Position numbers and translations under genes: made by a program
In this document: one piece after another, positions 30,871-39,338 of the stretch
Position numbering within the stretch: the stretch's first letter is position 1
Layout of the letters: each line of letters starts with the position of its first letter
Assembly (NCBI GenBank): GCA_947472795.1
Contig: CANJBL010000011.1
Coordinates: 1 to 64,000 of the forward strand
Direction of reading: 5' to 3'
DNA from: Fidelibacterota bacterium
Lineage (GTDB): Bacteria > Pseudomonadota > Alphaproteobacteria > Rhodospirillales > Rhodospirillaceae
DNA: 64,000 nucleotides
The notes under the pieces: model-generated
The model's database searches: none
Seen by the model: the letters and a program-made list of their open reading frames with translations, nothing else
Told to the model about the DNA's origin: nothing

Positions 30871-31566
30871 CTAGGCCGCCGTCACTTGCAGGCCGCGCTG
30901 CACCGCCGGACGGGCGAGGCCGCGGTCGAGCCACGCCTGCACATGAAGAAAGCGATCAAAGCCGACGAGGTCGCGCGCTTCGTAGAAGCTGATCAGGTTG
31001 CGTACCCAGCCGAGTAGCGAAATATCGGCGATGCTGTAGTCAGCACCCATCACCCAGTCGCGGTCCGCGAGGCGGTCGTCGAGCACACTGAGCAGCCGCG
31101 TTGATTCGGTCGCGTAGCGGTCGCGCGGACGCTTGTCTTCATAGGCCTTGCCGGCAAATTTATGGAAGAAACCCAGCTGGCCAAACATCGGCCCGACTGC
31201 GCCCATCTGCCACATCACCCACTGAATCGTTTCGTAGCGTGTGTTCGGATCGGCCGAGATAAATTGTCCCGTCTTGTCGGCAAGATAGAGAAGGATCGCG
31301 CCTGATTCGAACAGCGCGAGGGGCTTCCGACTGGGCCCGTCGGGATCGTAGATTGCCGGAATTTTGCCGTTGGGGTTAAGCGCGAGGAAGGCCGGGTCGT
31401 GGCTTTCGTTCGCCATGATATCGATTCGGTGCGGCTCGTAGGCGAGGCGCGTTTCCTCAAGCATGATACCGACCTTCACCCCATTGGGCGTCGCGGCGGA
31501 AAAGAGCTGTAACCGATCAGGGTGTTGCGCCGGCCAGCGCGTAAAAACGGGATGATTGAGTGTCAC
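30871..31566 (-). CDS. Glutathione S-transferase (YfcG/Ure2-like)
   Basis: A 231-residue GST. The N-terminal thioredoxin fold has TPNGVKVGIMLEE and NPNGKIPAIYDPDG, and the ESGAILLYLA glutathione-binding motif is intact. The C-terminal domain has GADYSIADI. The NGVKV/Asn type active site is that of the nu-class (YfcG) family, which shows disulfide-bond oxidoreductase activity. I chose the GTG at 31566, preceded by AGGGAG at a good distance, over an in-frame start 21 codons upstream. The gene lies between a radC fragment and the main radC, on the opposite strand. Confidence 0.9.
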   Translation of the reverse strand: MTLNHPVFTRWPAQHPDRLQLFSAATPNGVKVGIMLEETRLAYEPHRIDIMANESHDPAFLALNPNGKIPAIYDPDGPSRKPLALFESGAILLYLADKTGQFISADPNTRYETIQWVMWQMGAVGPMFGQLGFFHKFAGKAYEDKRPRDRYATESTRLLSVLDDRLADRDWVMGADYSIADISLLGWVRNLISFYEARDLVGFDRFLHVQAWLDRGLARPAVQRGLQVTAA

Positions 31567-31703
31567 TTTAAATCTCCCTGAGAGGCGAGAATGATCGACG
31601 AGTAGGAGATTTAATTGTACCTGGTGCAATTAACTGCCGGTACAATTAGCTCCCCTACAACTGTACAGCTTTTTGCCTCACACACTTCCGAGGGTTGAAG
31701 CGC

Positions 31704-32306
31704 ATGTCGGCCAAGAACTTGGAGGAAGCCGGGGGGCGCTTTGCGCCCGATCAATCTGGCGTAGACACCCCCCACTATCACGGGCACCGCGAACGTTTGC
31801 GCACGCGCTTCCTCGCAACGCCCGACAGTCTGCAGGACTACGAGTTGCTTGAATTGCTGTTGTTTTCAGCCATTCCCCGTCGCGACACAAAACCCATCGC
31901 CAAGGCCTTGATCGCGCGTTTTGGCAGCTTTGGTGAGGTCATCTCGGCATCGCCTGAAGCGCTGATGGACGTGGAAGGCATTAAGGACGTGGCCGCCGTC
32001 ACGTTGAAAGCCGTGCAACTGGCGGCCCAGCGCTTGCTGCAAACCAAGATTAAAGCCGGACCGGTCATTTCGTCTTGGAATGACCTCATTGCTTATTGCA
32101 CGGCGCAGATGGCCTATGAACCGGTCGAGCAGTTCCGCGTGCTGTACCTCGACCGCAAGAACAAGCTCATCGCCGATGAGGCCCAGCAGCAAGGCACTGT
32201 CGACCACACGCCCGTCTATCCCCGCGAAGTGGCCAAGCGCGCGTTAGAGCTGAATGCCAGCGCCGTGATCATGGTGCATGACAATCCGTATTTTGAGGCC
32301 GCGTAG
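31704..32306 (+). CDS. radC: RadC (JAB/MPN domain) protein, C-terminally truncated
   Basis: A 200-residue RadC homologue; the family is normally about 225-240 residues. The N-terminal HhH-like region (DYELLELLLFSAIPRRDTKP) and most of the MPN domain (LYLDRKNKLIADE, GTVDHTPVYPREV) are intact. The metal-binding motif, usually VHNHPSGDP, is changed to VHDNPYFEAA and then stop, so the JAMM site is destroyed and the protein is probably inactive. The altered end belongs to a 113-bp repeat found again 8.4 kb away. This marks radC as the insertion point of a mobile island. An in-frame TTG at 31695 is a less likely start. Confidence 0.88.
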   Translation: MSAKNLEEAGGRFAPDQSGVDTPHYHGHRERLRTRFLATPDSLQDYELLELLLFSAIPRRDTKPIAKALIARFGSFGEVISASPEALMDVEGIKDVAAVTLKAVQLAAQRLLQTKIKAGPVISSWNDLIAYCTAQMAYEPVEQFRVLYLDRKNKLIADEAQQQGTVDHTPVYPREVAKRALELNASAVIMVHDNPYFEAA

Positions 32307-32384
32307 ATTTCGATAGAGGGCCAATCACTTAGCTTTGAGAGGCGGGGTTAAATTGAGCGCGTGTTGGCCGTGGTGTTGGCTGTT
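32272..32384 (+). repeat. Direct repeat, left copy (attachment-site candidate at radC 3' end)
   Basis: These 113 bp begin with TGGTGCATGACAATCC inside radC and end with GTGTTGGCTGTT. They align without gaps to 40680-40792; by eye 23 positions differ, with the two ends best conserved. Both copies encode a substitute radC C-terminus (VHDNPYFEAA and VHDNPFLAAA, then TAG). They look like the two ends of an integrated island or the leftovers of two insertions at one site. Confidence 0.8.
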
Positions 32385-32481
32385 AAGCGCAACGATCTTA
32401 GAATCGCACCACCACCTACGACCGCTTACCCTACGGTGCCCACAGAAGCTCTGAGCAACACTGGACCCATCGGAAACAACT

Positions 32482-33096
32482 TTGACTAATCTTCAGGATC
32501 ATTGGGATCGGGCCTACGCCACGAAAGCCGAAACGGCGGTTAGTTGGTATCAACCGCTTCTCGCAAAGTCTCTAGAACTGATCCGAAGTGCTGCGCCGAA
32601 CATGCAGGCTTCAATTATCGACATTGGCGGCGGCGCATCCACCTTGCCCGATAGTCTGCTTCAAGCGGGCTACCGTGACATTACGGTAGCCGATATTTCG
32701 GAAGCGGCCCTTATGCGATCACAGGAAAGGCTAGGAGCACAATCCGGGCTGGTGAATTGGCTTGTTGCCGACATTACGAAGTGGTCGCCGTTGCGCACAT
32801 GGGATGTATGGCATGATCGCGCCGTTTTCCATTTTTTGACTGATGCAGCGACGCAGGACAGCTACGTCGCGGCCTTACAGGCTGGCACTCACACTGGTTC
32901 AACCGCGATCATATCAACCTTTGCACTGGATGGCCCGGAGCGGTGTAGCGGACTGCCGGTACAGAGATACAGTGTGCAAAGCCTGGCTGAACGAATCGGG
33001 CCGACGTTCAAATTGATTGACCACCAGGCCGAAAGCCATTTAACGCCCAGCGCCACCGTGCAGAGCTTTGTTTACGCCGTATTGAAGCGCGTCTAG
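32482..33096 (+). CDS. Class I SAM-dependent methyltransferase
   Basis: A 204-residue methyltransferase of the small-molecule type. It begins HWDRAYATKAETAVSWYQ and has the SAM motif IIDIGGGASTLPD plus DVWHDRAVFHFLTD. Similar proteins (thiopurine/tellurite-type methyltransferases) modify toxic thiols or metalloids, which would fit a sulfur-stress island; this is inference. The start codon appears to be TTG at 32482. It is the first gene inside the repeat-flanked island. Confidence 0.8.
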   Translation: MTNLQDHWDRAYATKAETAVSWYQPLLAKSLELIRSAAPNMQASIIDIGGGASTLPDSLLQAGYRDITVADISEAALMRSQERLGAQSGLVNWLVADITKWSPLRTWDVWHDRAVFHFLTDAATQDSYVAALQAGTHTGSTAIISTFALDGPERCSGLPVQRYSVQSLAERIGPTFKLIDHQAESHLTPSATVQSFVYAVLKRV

Positions 33097-33305
33097 CCAC
33101 ATCCCCTGCCCATCATCATTACCGGGGTTCTAAGGCTTGAGCGCGTTGACCTAGCTCAATGTAGCGGGCCAACAGATGGCTGATTATGGGCTTTCGCTAT
33201 GGCCGCCTTCGCAGGGTCAACTGCTCGGTTAGGACCTGACGGGCAGGAAACTGACCCAAAGATGCAGAGCCGGACCAATTTAGGGCCTTGCCAACCGGCC
33301 ATTAT

Positions 33306-33321
33306 CTTCATATCTATGAAG
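33306..33321. promoter_or_regulatory. Palindromic operator of the BigR-like repressor
   Basis: A perfect inverted repeat CTTCATA-TC-TATGAAG ends 2 nt before the repressor start codon. A repressor of the ArsR/BigR type would bind here and block its own gene and the sulfur genes downstream. No other palindrome of this quality is nearby. Confidence 0.65.
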
Positions 33322-33323
33322 GT

Positions 33324-33617
33324 ATGAATGTTGTGAAGATGACAAAAAAGGCGGAGGAAGTCAGCGGGCTGCTGAAGATTCTCTCCCATTCCAAGCGCCT
33401 CCTGATTCTGTGCCAACTTGTGGATCAGGAGCGGTCTGTTGGCGAACTCGCGGCGCAACTAGGGATGCGGGAAGCGGCAGTTTCCCAACAACTTGCTTTG
33501 CTACGCAAAGACAGGTTGGTGAAAACACGACGTGACGGGCAAACGATATTTTATAGCCTCGCACGCGCAGACCTTAAGTCGCTGATCGGCTTTTTATACG
33601 GGACTTACTGCAAGTAG
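33324..33617 (+). CDS. ArsR-family regulator, BigR/SqrR-like persulfide sensor
   Basis: A 97-residue winged-helix repressor. The HTH is SVGELAAQLGMREAAVSQQLALLR. One cysteine lies in the first helices (LILCQLVD) and one at the very end (GTYCK), matching the two-cysteine persulfide/sulfide sensor of BigR, SqrR and YgaV rather than a metal site. Downstream lie YeeE/YedE transporters, a persulfide dioxygenase and a TauE exporter, the expected regulon. I start it at the ATG at 33324; another ATG follows at 33339. Confidence 0.85.
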   Translation: MNVVKMTKKAEEVSGLLKILSHSKRLLILCQLVDQERSVGELAAQLGMREAAVSQQLALLRKDRLVKTRRDGQTIFYSLARADLKSLIGFLYGTYCK

Positions 33618-33639
33618 GCATAAGTCAGAGGAGTAATTG

Positions 33640-34074
33640 ATGGATAACTTCACCCCCCTCGCCTCGCTGTTTGGTGGCGCTCTGATTGGCCTATCAGCCG
33701 TCGTTCTGATGCTTTTGAACGGACGCATTGCGGGCATCAGCGGCATCACCGCCGGGATGCTATCGCCCTCTGGCGCGACGCCTGATCGCGGATGGCGAAC
33801 TGCCTTCGTGGCTGGAATAATTATTGCGCCACTAGCCCTCGTGCTTGTGACTGGTACCCGCCCGGATATTGGCTTTGTAGCGCCAGTGACGGTTATGATT
33901 TTGGCTGGCCTCCTTGTGGGATTCGGTACGGTTTTAGGCAACGGGTGCACAAGCGGCCACGGCGTGTGCGGTATCGCCCGACTCTCGACACGTTCGATCA
34001 TAGCGACAGCGGTGTTTATGGCCGCGGGCGTGGCGACCACGTTCATCGTTCGTCACGTAATGGTCGGAGGTTAA
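33640..34074 (+). CDS. YeeE/YedE family sulfur transporter, first half
   Basis: A 144-residue membrane protein with about four helices. It holds the family signature GTVLGNGCTSGHGVCGIARLS, whose cysteine relays sulfur in YeeE thiosulfate channels. It equals half of a full YeeE and is paired with the next gene, as in the split two-protein transporters of BigR-type operons. A GAGGAG site precedes the ATG. It is co-directional with the next gene, 3 bp apart. Confidence 0.88.
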   Translation: MDNFTPLASLFGGALIGLSAVVLMLLNGRIAGISGITAGMLSPSGATPDRGWRTAFVAGIIIAPLALVLVTGTRPDIGFVAPVTVMILAGLLVGFGTVLGNGCTSGHGVCGIARLSTRSIIATAVFMAAGVATTFIVRHVMVGG

Positions 34075-34077
34075 GTC

Positions 34078-34527
34078 ATGGGACGCATTTTTGGTGGCCT
34101 CATCGCTGGCCTCTTATTCGGCGCTGGTCTCCTAATTTCGGGAATGATCAACCCAGCAAAGGTAATTGGCTTTCTCGATCTTGCCGGGAACTGGGATCCC
34201 AGCTTGGCTTTCGTAATGCTGGGAGGCGTAGCCGTCGCAGCTATCGGTTATCGAACCGTCTTGCGACGCGGCCAGCCAATGTTCGAGCCGAGATTCACCC
34301 TGCCGACACGGAACGATATTGATCCTTCTCTGCTGCTGGGCGCGGGTCTGTTCGGAATCGGCTGGGGACTAGGCGGCTATTGTCCTGGCCCAGCACTGGC
34401 GGGACTTGGGTTTGGTAGTCCGGAAACCCTTGTCTTCGTAGCAGCCATGCTGATTGGGATGGTTGGCGCTCGGCTTAGCGGCAAGTTCTTCAGCGGCCTT
34501 ACTTGGAAACCAAAAAGCGCGGCCTAA
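34078..34527 (+). CDS. YeeE/YedE family sulfur transporter, second half (DUF6691-like)
   Basis: A 149-residue membrane protein, partner of the preceding half. It begins GLIAGLLFGAGLLISGMINP and has the second conserved segment GLGGYCPGPALAGLG with the cysteine motif. Together the two halves likely form one pore for thiosulfate or another sulfur species. The next gene starts 34 bp after its stop. Confidence 0.87.
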   Translation: MGRIFGGLIAGLLFGAGLLISGMINPAKVIGFLDLAGNWDPSLAFVMLGGVAVAAIGYRTVLRRGQPMFEPRFTLPTRNDIDPSLLLGAGLFGIGWGLGGYCPGPALAGLGFGSPETLVFVAAMLIGMVGARLSGKFFSGLTWKPKSAA

Positions 34528-34561
34528 ACATATATCGCAATCGGAAGTGATAAAAACTACC

Positions 34562-35419
34562 ATGCATATCAAACCATTTTTCGACAAGGCTACGTTCACG
34601 GTCACCTACGTTGTGACCGACACAGCAACCAAAGCCTGCGCCATTGTCGATCCAGTCCTGGACTTTGATGCTGCGGCGGGACGCACATCCCATGCGTCAG
34701 CCGACAACGTCATCGCGTACATTCGTGATCAAGGACTGCGTCTCGAATGGATTCTCGAAACGCACGCCCATGCGGATCACTTGTCCGCAGGCTCCTATAT
34801 CAAGTCAGTCATTGGTGGAAAAATCGCAATCGGCGCTCACATCGTGGATGTGCAGAAGATATTCACCAAGGTTTTTAATCTTAAGGACGGCTTTGTGCCG
34901 GACGGCACTCAATTCGACGTGTTGTTCAAGGATGGCGATACTCTTGCTATTGGCGGACTCAAAGGCCGCGTACTGCACACACCAGGCCACACGCCAGCCT
35001 GCCTGACCTATGTGATAGAAGACGCAGCCTTTGTCGGCGACACGCTTTTCATGCCCGACTATGGAAGTGCGCGGGCCGATTTCCCAGGCGGCGACGCCCG
35101 AACGCTGTACCGCTCCATGCGCCGGATTCTGGAGTTGCCGGAGGGCACCCGAATCTTCACATGTCACGACTACAAAGCAGCAGGCCGATCAGAATTTGCC
35201 TGGGAGTCCACAGTAGAGGATCAGCGGCGATCCAATATTCATGTTCGCGACGGTATCAGCGAGGAGGAGTTCGTCGCGATGCGTACCGCACGGGACAAAA
35301 CACTTGGCATGCCTCAACTGATTCTTCCGTCAATCCAAGTCAATATCCGTGCGGGCGGACTACCACCGGCGGAAGACAATGGCGTGTCTTACTTAAAGCT
35401 GCCTCTCAACTCACTGTAG
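34562..35419 (+). CDS. Persulfide dioxygenase-like metallo-beta-lactamase fold protein (Blh/ETHE1-like)
   Basis: A 285-residue MBL-fold protein. It has THAHADHLSA, HTPGHTPACLTYV, FVGDTLF and CHDYK, the ligand set of ETHE1/Blh enzymes, which use one iron to oxidise glutathione persulfide to sulfite. The position between YeeE/YedE genes and a TauE sulfite exporter supports this. The frame is open upstream into the previous gene, but the ATG at 34562 gives the usual MHIKPFFD start. Confidence 0.9.
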   Translation: MHIKPFFDKATFTVTYVVTDTATKACAIVDPVLDFDAAAGRTSHASADNVIAYIRDQGLRLEWILETHAHADHLSAGSYIKSVIGGKIAIGAHIVDVQKIFTKVFNLKDGFVPDGTQFDVLFKDGDTLAIGGLKGRVLHTPGHTPACLTYVIEDAAFVGDTLFMPDYGSARADFPGGDARTLYRSMRRILELPEGTRIFTCHDYKAAGRSEFAWESTVEDQRRSNIHVRDGISEEEFVAMRTARDKTLGMPQLILPSIQVNIRAGGLPPAEDNGVSYLKLPLNSL

Positions 35420-35453
35420 TGCGCCCCTCGTGCAATCGACTGAGGTGATACTC

Positions 35454-36218
35454 ATGCTCCCTGACGTATTGGCAGTCGTATCCGGTGGATTGGTCGGCTT
35501 GGTTCTCGGCCTTCTCGGCGGCGGAGGCTCAATTCTTGCGGTGCCTCTTCTGCTATATCTCGTCGGCGTTGAAGACCCCCATTTAGCGATAGGTACAAGC
35601 GCGGTCGCGGTCTCGTTGAGCGCCCTGATCAATCTCCTTCTCCATGCGAAACAGGGAACTATCAAGTGGCCCTGCGCGATAGCGTTTGCCGTTAGCGGCA
35701 GCCTCGGTGCGCTCGTTGGAGCGGCATTTGGCAAGGCAGTGGATGGGCAGAAGCTACTTCTAGCTTTTGCCATCGCCATGTTCGGCGTTGGTGTCTCCAT
35801 GCTGCTTCGCAAGCCCGACGCGGGAGACATTGACGTTCGCATCACGCCAAGACTCGCTGCGCGACTGATACCAACGGGCTTCTTTACTGGCATGGCATCT
35901 GGATTTTTCGGGATTGGCGGCGGCTTTCTTATCGTTCCCGGTCTGATTGGCGCTACCAACATGGTTATGCTTAATGCAATCGGATCGTCATTGGTGGCGG
36001 TCACTGCTTTCGGAGCGGCGACAGCCGCAAGCTACGCCTTTTCTGGACTGGTCATCTGGAAGGTTGCTGGACTGTTCGTCCTGGGCGGACTTGCGGGCGG
36101 CCTGTTCGGCCAGCGCATGGGCACGATGTTGGCCGGACGCAAAGGCGCACTTACGCGAATATTCGCCGGATTTATCTTTGTTACTGCGACCTACATCGCT
36201 TGGAAGGCTTTAGCCTAG
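35454..36218 (+). CDS. TauE/SafE family exporter
   Basis: A 254-residue inner-membrane protein with seven to eight helices in two related halves, each with a glycine-rich motif (GLLGGGGSILAVPLL and GFFGIGGGFLIVPGL). The family exports sulfite or organosulfonates; after a persulfide dioxygenase, sulfite is the likely cargo. AGGTGAT precedes the ATG at 35454; a GTG at 35430 is the alternative. Confidence 0.9.
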   Translation: MLPDVLAVVSGGLVGLVLGLLGGGGSILAVPLLLYLVGVEDPHLAIGTSAVAVSLSALINLLLHAKQGTIKWPCAIAFAVSGSLGALVGAAFGKAVDGQKLLLAFAIAMFGVGVSMLLRKPDAGDIDVRITPRLAARLIPTGFFTGMASGFFGIGGGFLIVPGLIGATNMVMLNAIGSSLVAVTAFGAATAASYAFSGLVIWKVAGLFVLGGLAGGLFGQRMGTMLAGRKGALTRIFAGFIFVTATYIAWKALA

Positions 36219-36286
36219 CTACTTCGTCATCGGAGCTTCCGTGACATTGTGCGATGGCTTGCCAAGCCAAAACCGGAAGGAACTAT

Positions 36287-36673
36287 ATGACGTACTATAT
36301 CGCAAGAACGCTCCCCATTGGGTTCGATGACGCTGTAGACCGCACCATTGCTGCCCTCAAAATTGAGGGCTTTGGCGTCTTAACGGATATCGACGTAAAG
36401 GAGACGATGAAGAAGAAAATTAATGTCGATATTCCAAGCTACAGAATCTTGGGAGCCTGCAATCCGACGCTGGCGTATGAAGCTCTCAAGCTCGAAAGCC
36501 ACGTCGGCACCATGCTGCCGTGCAACGTCATCGTCCGGGATGCTGGCAATGGTCAGACCGAAGTGGCCGCCATTGATCCAGTCGCATCCATGATGGCCAT
36601 AGACAATCTAGCCCTCAAAGTGGCGGCCCAAGAAGTCCGCGCAAAGCTCGAACGTGTGATTGCGAATTTGTGA
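36287..36673 (+). CDS. DUF302 domain-containing protein
   Basis: A 128-residue DUF302 protein, nearly all domain: GFDDAVDRTIAALKIEGFGVLTDIDV, then YRILGACNP and LPCNVIVRD. The family has a TBP-like fold, occurs with sulfur and heavy-metal resistance genes, and has no proven activity. The ATG at 36287 has an AAGGAAC site. The two cysteines could take part in sulfur relay; this is a guess. Confidence 0.88.
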   Translation: MTYYIARTLPIGFDDAVDRTIAALKIEGFGVLTDIDVKETMKKKINVDIPSYRILGACNPTLAYEALKLESHVGTMLPCNVIVRDAGNGQTEVAAIDPVASMMAIDNLALKVAAQEVRAKLERVIANL

Positions 36674-36754
36674 TTGAACTTACTGTTATTCATCACCGCC
36701 GACGAGGATGAGTGCCCCGTGATCCTGCCTGGGTGATTTGATGAGGATCAACCC

Positions 36755-36784
36755 ATGCCATCGTCCGTATTGATATGATGGCAT
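36755..36784. repeat. Inverted repeat upstream of the cytochrome genes
   Basis: Perfect 8-bp arms ATGCCATC and GATGGCAT are separated by 14 bp, about 50 bp before the first cytochrome b start. It could be an operator or a weak hairpin. No T-run follows. Confidence 0.4.
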
Positions 36785-36836
36785 CGAGCACACCCATTTT
36801 TGAGCAGCGGGCACTACAAGAAGACAGGGTTTTTAA

Positions 36837-37397
36837 ATGCAGGTCATGCGGCGTTTACGCATATACCACGCGGCACTCGCCGTTCTCGTGGTGCTCGCCT
36901 ATATCACCGGCGACGACAATTCATTTCATGCGTGGCTTGGATATGGCGTCGCAGCGATCATCATAATTCGACTCATCTGGGCGCTGACCGGCGTCCCGCA
37001 ACTCGGCCTCATGCGCTTCTATCCGCATTTCGAGGGCTTGCGCCTTACCACAGCGATGACACACCCCGCGATCAGCCGGACACTCCTACTAGGTATCGCG
37101 ACGTGCCTAATCGGAGTCACTCTCACCGGCATTGCCATGGATCGCGGTCGCACCGTAGGTCTTGCGGATCAGACGGTCACGAGTCCGGCACTTGTGGACA
37201 GTGGCCAGAGGATAGGACGTGACACGCATGATGAGGATGAAGACGAGAGTCTTGTCGGCGAAGTGCATGAAGCCCTAGCTAACCTGCTCGTGCTGTTCAT
37301 TCTCACACACGTAGCTTATCTCGTACTCTTCAAAAGGCCACTCGCGCTATTCATGCTATTTTCTCATACGCCTGCAAAAGGGGATGGGTCTCCGTGA
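36837..37397 (+). CDS. Cytochrome b561-type membrane protein
   Basis: A 186-residue protein with about four membrane helices and histidines placed for two b hemes (RIYHAALAVLV, FHAWLGYG, EVHEALANL, ILTHVAYLV). It may carry electrons between the quinone pool and a periplasmic partner, perhaps in sulfur oxidation here. It overlaps the next cytochrome gene by 4 bp (GTGA). Confidence 0.82.
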   Translation: MQVMRRLRIYHAALAVLVVLAYITGDDNSFHAWLGYGVAAIIIIRLIWALTGVPQLGLMRFYPHFEGLRLTTAMTHPAISRTLLLGIATCLIGVTLTGIAMDRGRTVGLADQTVTSPALVDSGQRIGRDTHDEDEDESLVGEVHEALANLLVLFILTHVAYLVLFKRPLALFMLFSHTPAKGDGSP

Positions 37398-38122
37398 AAT
37401 TACAAGAATACAAAGTGTGGGACGCCACCACGCGCGTTTTTCATTGGCTCAACGTTCTGTGTGTCCTCGGCCTAGTTGCTGTCGGAACTGTCATTCTCAA
37501 TGCTGATGCCCTGGGCGTGAGCAACGACGGCAAAATCATTCTGAAAACGACGCATGTGTGGATCGGTTATGTATTCGTGCTCAATCTGCTGTGGCGATTG
37601 GTATGGGGATTTATCGGCGGACCTTATGCCCGCTGGCGGGCCATTCTTTCATTCGGTCGCGGATACGGAGCGCAATTAGCCGGAGAGTTTGCCGCGATCC
37701 GTGAGGGACGCTCCCAGAACTACATCGGTCACACGCCCTTAGGGCGTATAGCCGTCACAGTGTTACTTGGAGCACTCCTACTCCAGGGAACCACTGGCCT
37801 TATTCTCGCGGGTACCGATCTCTATATGCCGCCATTCGGCAAGACCATCGCTACCGCCGTTGCTGCCAGCGGATTGGACCCTAGCCAGGTCCGGCCCAAC
37901 GCCCCGGAAACGGTCGATCCCGAGGCATACAAGGCGATGCGCGACATGCGGGCTCCGGTGGTTGAAACACATGAGATTATGTATTTCGTGCTACTCGGCC
38001 TTATCGCATTGCATATTCTTGCAGTCGTCCTGACCGAGTTGAAACACGGCGGCAATATCGTCTCGGCTATGATTAGTGGTCGGAAGACCTTTGCCAATCC
38101 ACCGGCTGACAGGCCGGAATAA
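37394..38122 (+). CDS. Cytochrome b/b6-type membrane protein
   Basis: A 242-residue di-heme cytochrome b: WDATTRVFHWLNVLCV, THVWIGYVFVLNLLWRLVWG, a central loop, and HEIMYFVLLGLIALHILAV. It resembles the cytochrome subunits of Ni-Fe hydrogenases and thiosulfate-reductase-type complexes. The GTG start overlaps the previous stop. It is the second of two adjacent b cytochromes; no catalytic molybdenum or nickel partner is in the window. Confidence 0.85.
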   Translation: MKLQEYKVWDATTRVFHWLNVLCVLGLVAVGTVILNADALGVSNDGKIILKTTHVWIGYVFVLNLLWRLVWGFIGGPYARWRAILSFGRGYGAQLAGEFAAIREGRSQNYIGHTPLGRIAVTVLLGALLLQGTTGLILAGTDLYMPPFGKTIATAVAASGLDPSQVRPNAPETVDPEAYKAMRDMRAPVVETHEIMYFVLLGLIALHILAVVLTELKHGGNIVSAMISGRKTFANPPADRPE

Positions 38123-38818
38123 GTGAGCCGCCTCCATACTGAAAGGCATCGGGTTTCGCGCATTGGCTGGTTGCGTGCCGCCGTACTCGGAGCAAATGAC
38201 GGTATCGTTTCTACCGCCAGCCTGATTGTTGGTGTGGCGGCTGCCTCCGGAACGGGATCAGCCGTTCTAGTCGCAGGTGTTGCGGGACTAGTTGCCGGTG
38301 CAATGTCTATGGCTGCTGGCGAATATGTTTCCGTGAGTTCACAGTCAGACACAGAGCAAGCAGACCTTGCTCGCGAGCGGGCCGAGCTTGCAAGCCAACC
38401 GGCTCTTGAGCGTGCGGAGTTGGCGGATATCTACGTAAAACGCGGCCTTGAGTCAGACCTCGCATATAAGGTCGCGGATCAACTCATGGCGAAAGACGCG
38501 ATTGGAGCGCACGCCCGGGACGAACTTGGGATTTCCGAGGTGACGACTGCGCGTCCTATTCAGGCAGCCCTCACTTCAGCCGCCACTTTTGCCGTCGGAG
38601 CCGCGATGCCTCTCCTGATGGTAGTGGTTTCCCCAACGTCACTTCTCGTGCCTGTCGTTTCAATTACCTCTCTGCTGTTCTTAGCTTTGCTTGGTGCCAT
38701 AGGTGCCCGCGCGGGTGGCGCACCTGTGATTCGGGCGACGGTGCGCGTCACGTTTTGGGGCGCTCTCGCCATGGCCCTAACGGCTGCTATCGGCTCTCTC
38801 GTAGGAACGGCGGTATAA
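38123..38818 (+). CDS. VIT1/CCC1 family transporter
   Basis: A 231-residue membrane protein of the VIT1/CCC1 family, with GWLRAAVLGANDGIVSTASLIVG, GAMSMAAGEYVSVSSQ and three C-terminal helices. Such proteins move iron(II) or manganese. It begins with GTG immediately after the cytochrome stop and is translationally coupled. Iron removal during sulfide stress is plausible. Confidence 0.9.
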   Translation: MSRLHTERHRVSRIGWLRAAVLGANDGIVSTASLIVGVAAASGTGSAVLVAGVAGLVAGAMSMAAGEYVSVSSQSDTEQADLARERAELASQPALERAELADIYVKRGLESDLAYKVADQLMAKDAIGAHARDELGISEVTTARPIQAALTSAATFAVGAAMPLLMVVVSPTSLLVPVVSITSLLFLALLGAIGARAGGAPVIRATVRVTFWGALAMALTAAIGSLVGTAV

Positions 38819-38875
38819 GATACATCCCCAACACTTTTCGATTAATCGTCGTGGGGACTAGGGATTCAAGGAGAC

Positions 38876-39292
38876 ATGATGCTGGAGTACAAAGTCTCGG
38901 CTAGGCGCATTGATTCCCACGGCAGTGTTGCCGTCGCTAAAGATGCCGAGATTCCGCTCGATACTGACATGGCAGGACGACGAGACGCCTTCAATCCCGC
39001 TGAGCTTTTGCTGGCCGCAGTCGCCGCCTGCATGATTAAAGGCATCGAGCGTGTCGCACCAATGATCCAGTTCGACCTACGTGGTGTCGAAGTAAATCTC
39101 CATGGCGTCAGGCAGGATAGCCCACCGAAAATAGTCTCTATCGAATATGAGATTATGGTGGATACCGATGAAACCGACCAACGCCTCGAACTACTGCATA
39201 AGAACGTCCGCAAGTATGGGACGATTTCCAACACAGTAGCTGATGCAACAAAACTTGAAGGCAGAATTATTCGCGCCACCGCCTCTCAGTAA
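38876..39292 (+). CDS. OsmC family protein lacking the second cysteine
   Basis: A 138-residue OsmC/Ohr-fold protein (FNPAELLLAAVAACMIKGIE). These enzymes reduce organic peroxides or persulfides using two cysteines. The first is present (AAC), but the second, usually YC or YCPVS, is Gly in RKYGTISNTV. It may work with one cysteine and an outside thiol, or may bind instead of catalyse. A GGAG site precedes two adjacent ATG codons. It is separate from the operon above by 57 bp. Confidence 0.85.
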   Translation: MMLEYKVSARRIDSHGSVAVAKDAEIPLDTDMAGRRDAFNPAELLLAAVAACMIKGIERVAPMIQFDLRGVEVNLHGVRQDSPPKIVSIEYEIMVDTDETDQRLELLHKNVRKYGTISNTVADATKLEGRIIRATASQ

Positions 39293-39338
39293 ATGCAGGC
39301 CCACAGATCAGAGCCTCACATGTGCGGAAGACAGCAAA

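Noticed and set aside
32306-32482. A tRNA gene as island attachment site
   Set aside because: No cloverleaf could be folded by eye; the repeat derives from radC instead.
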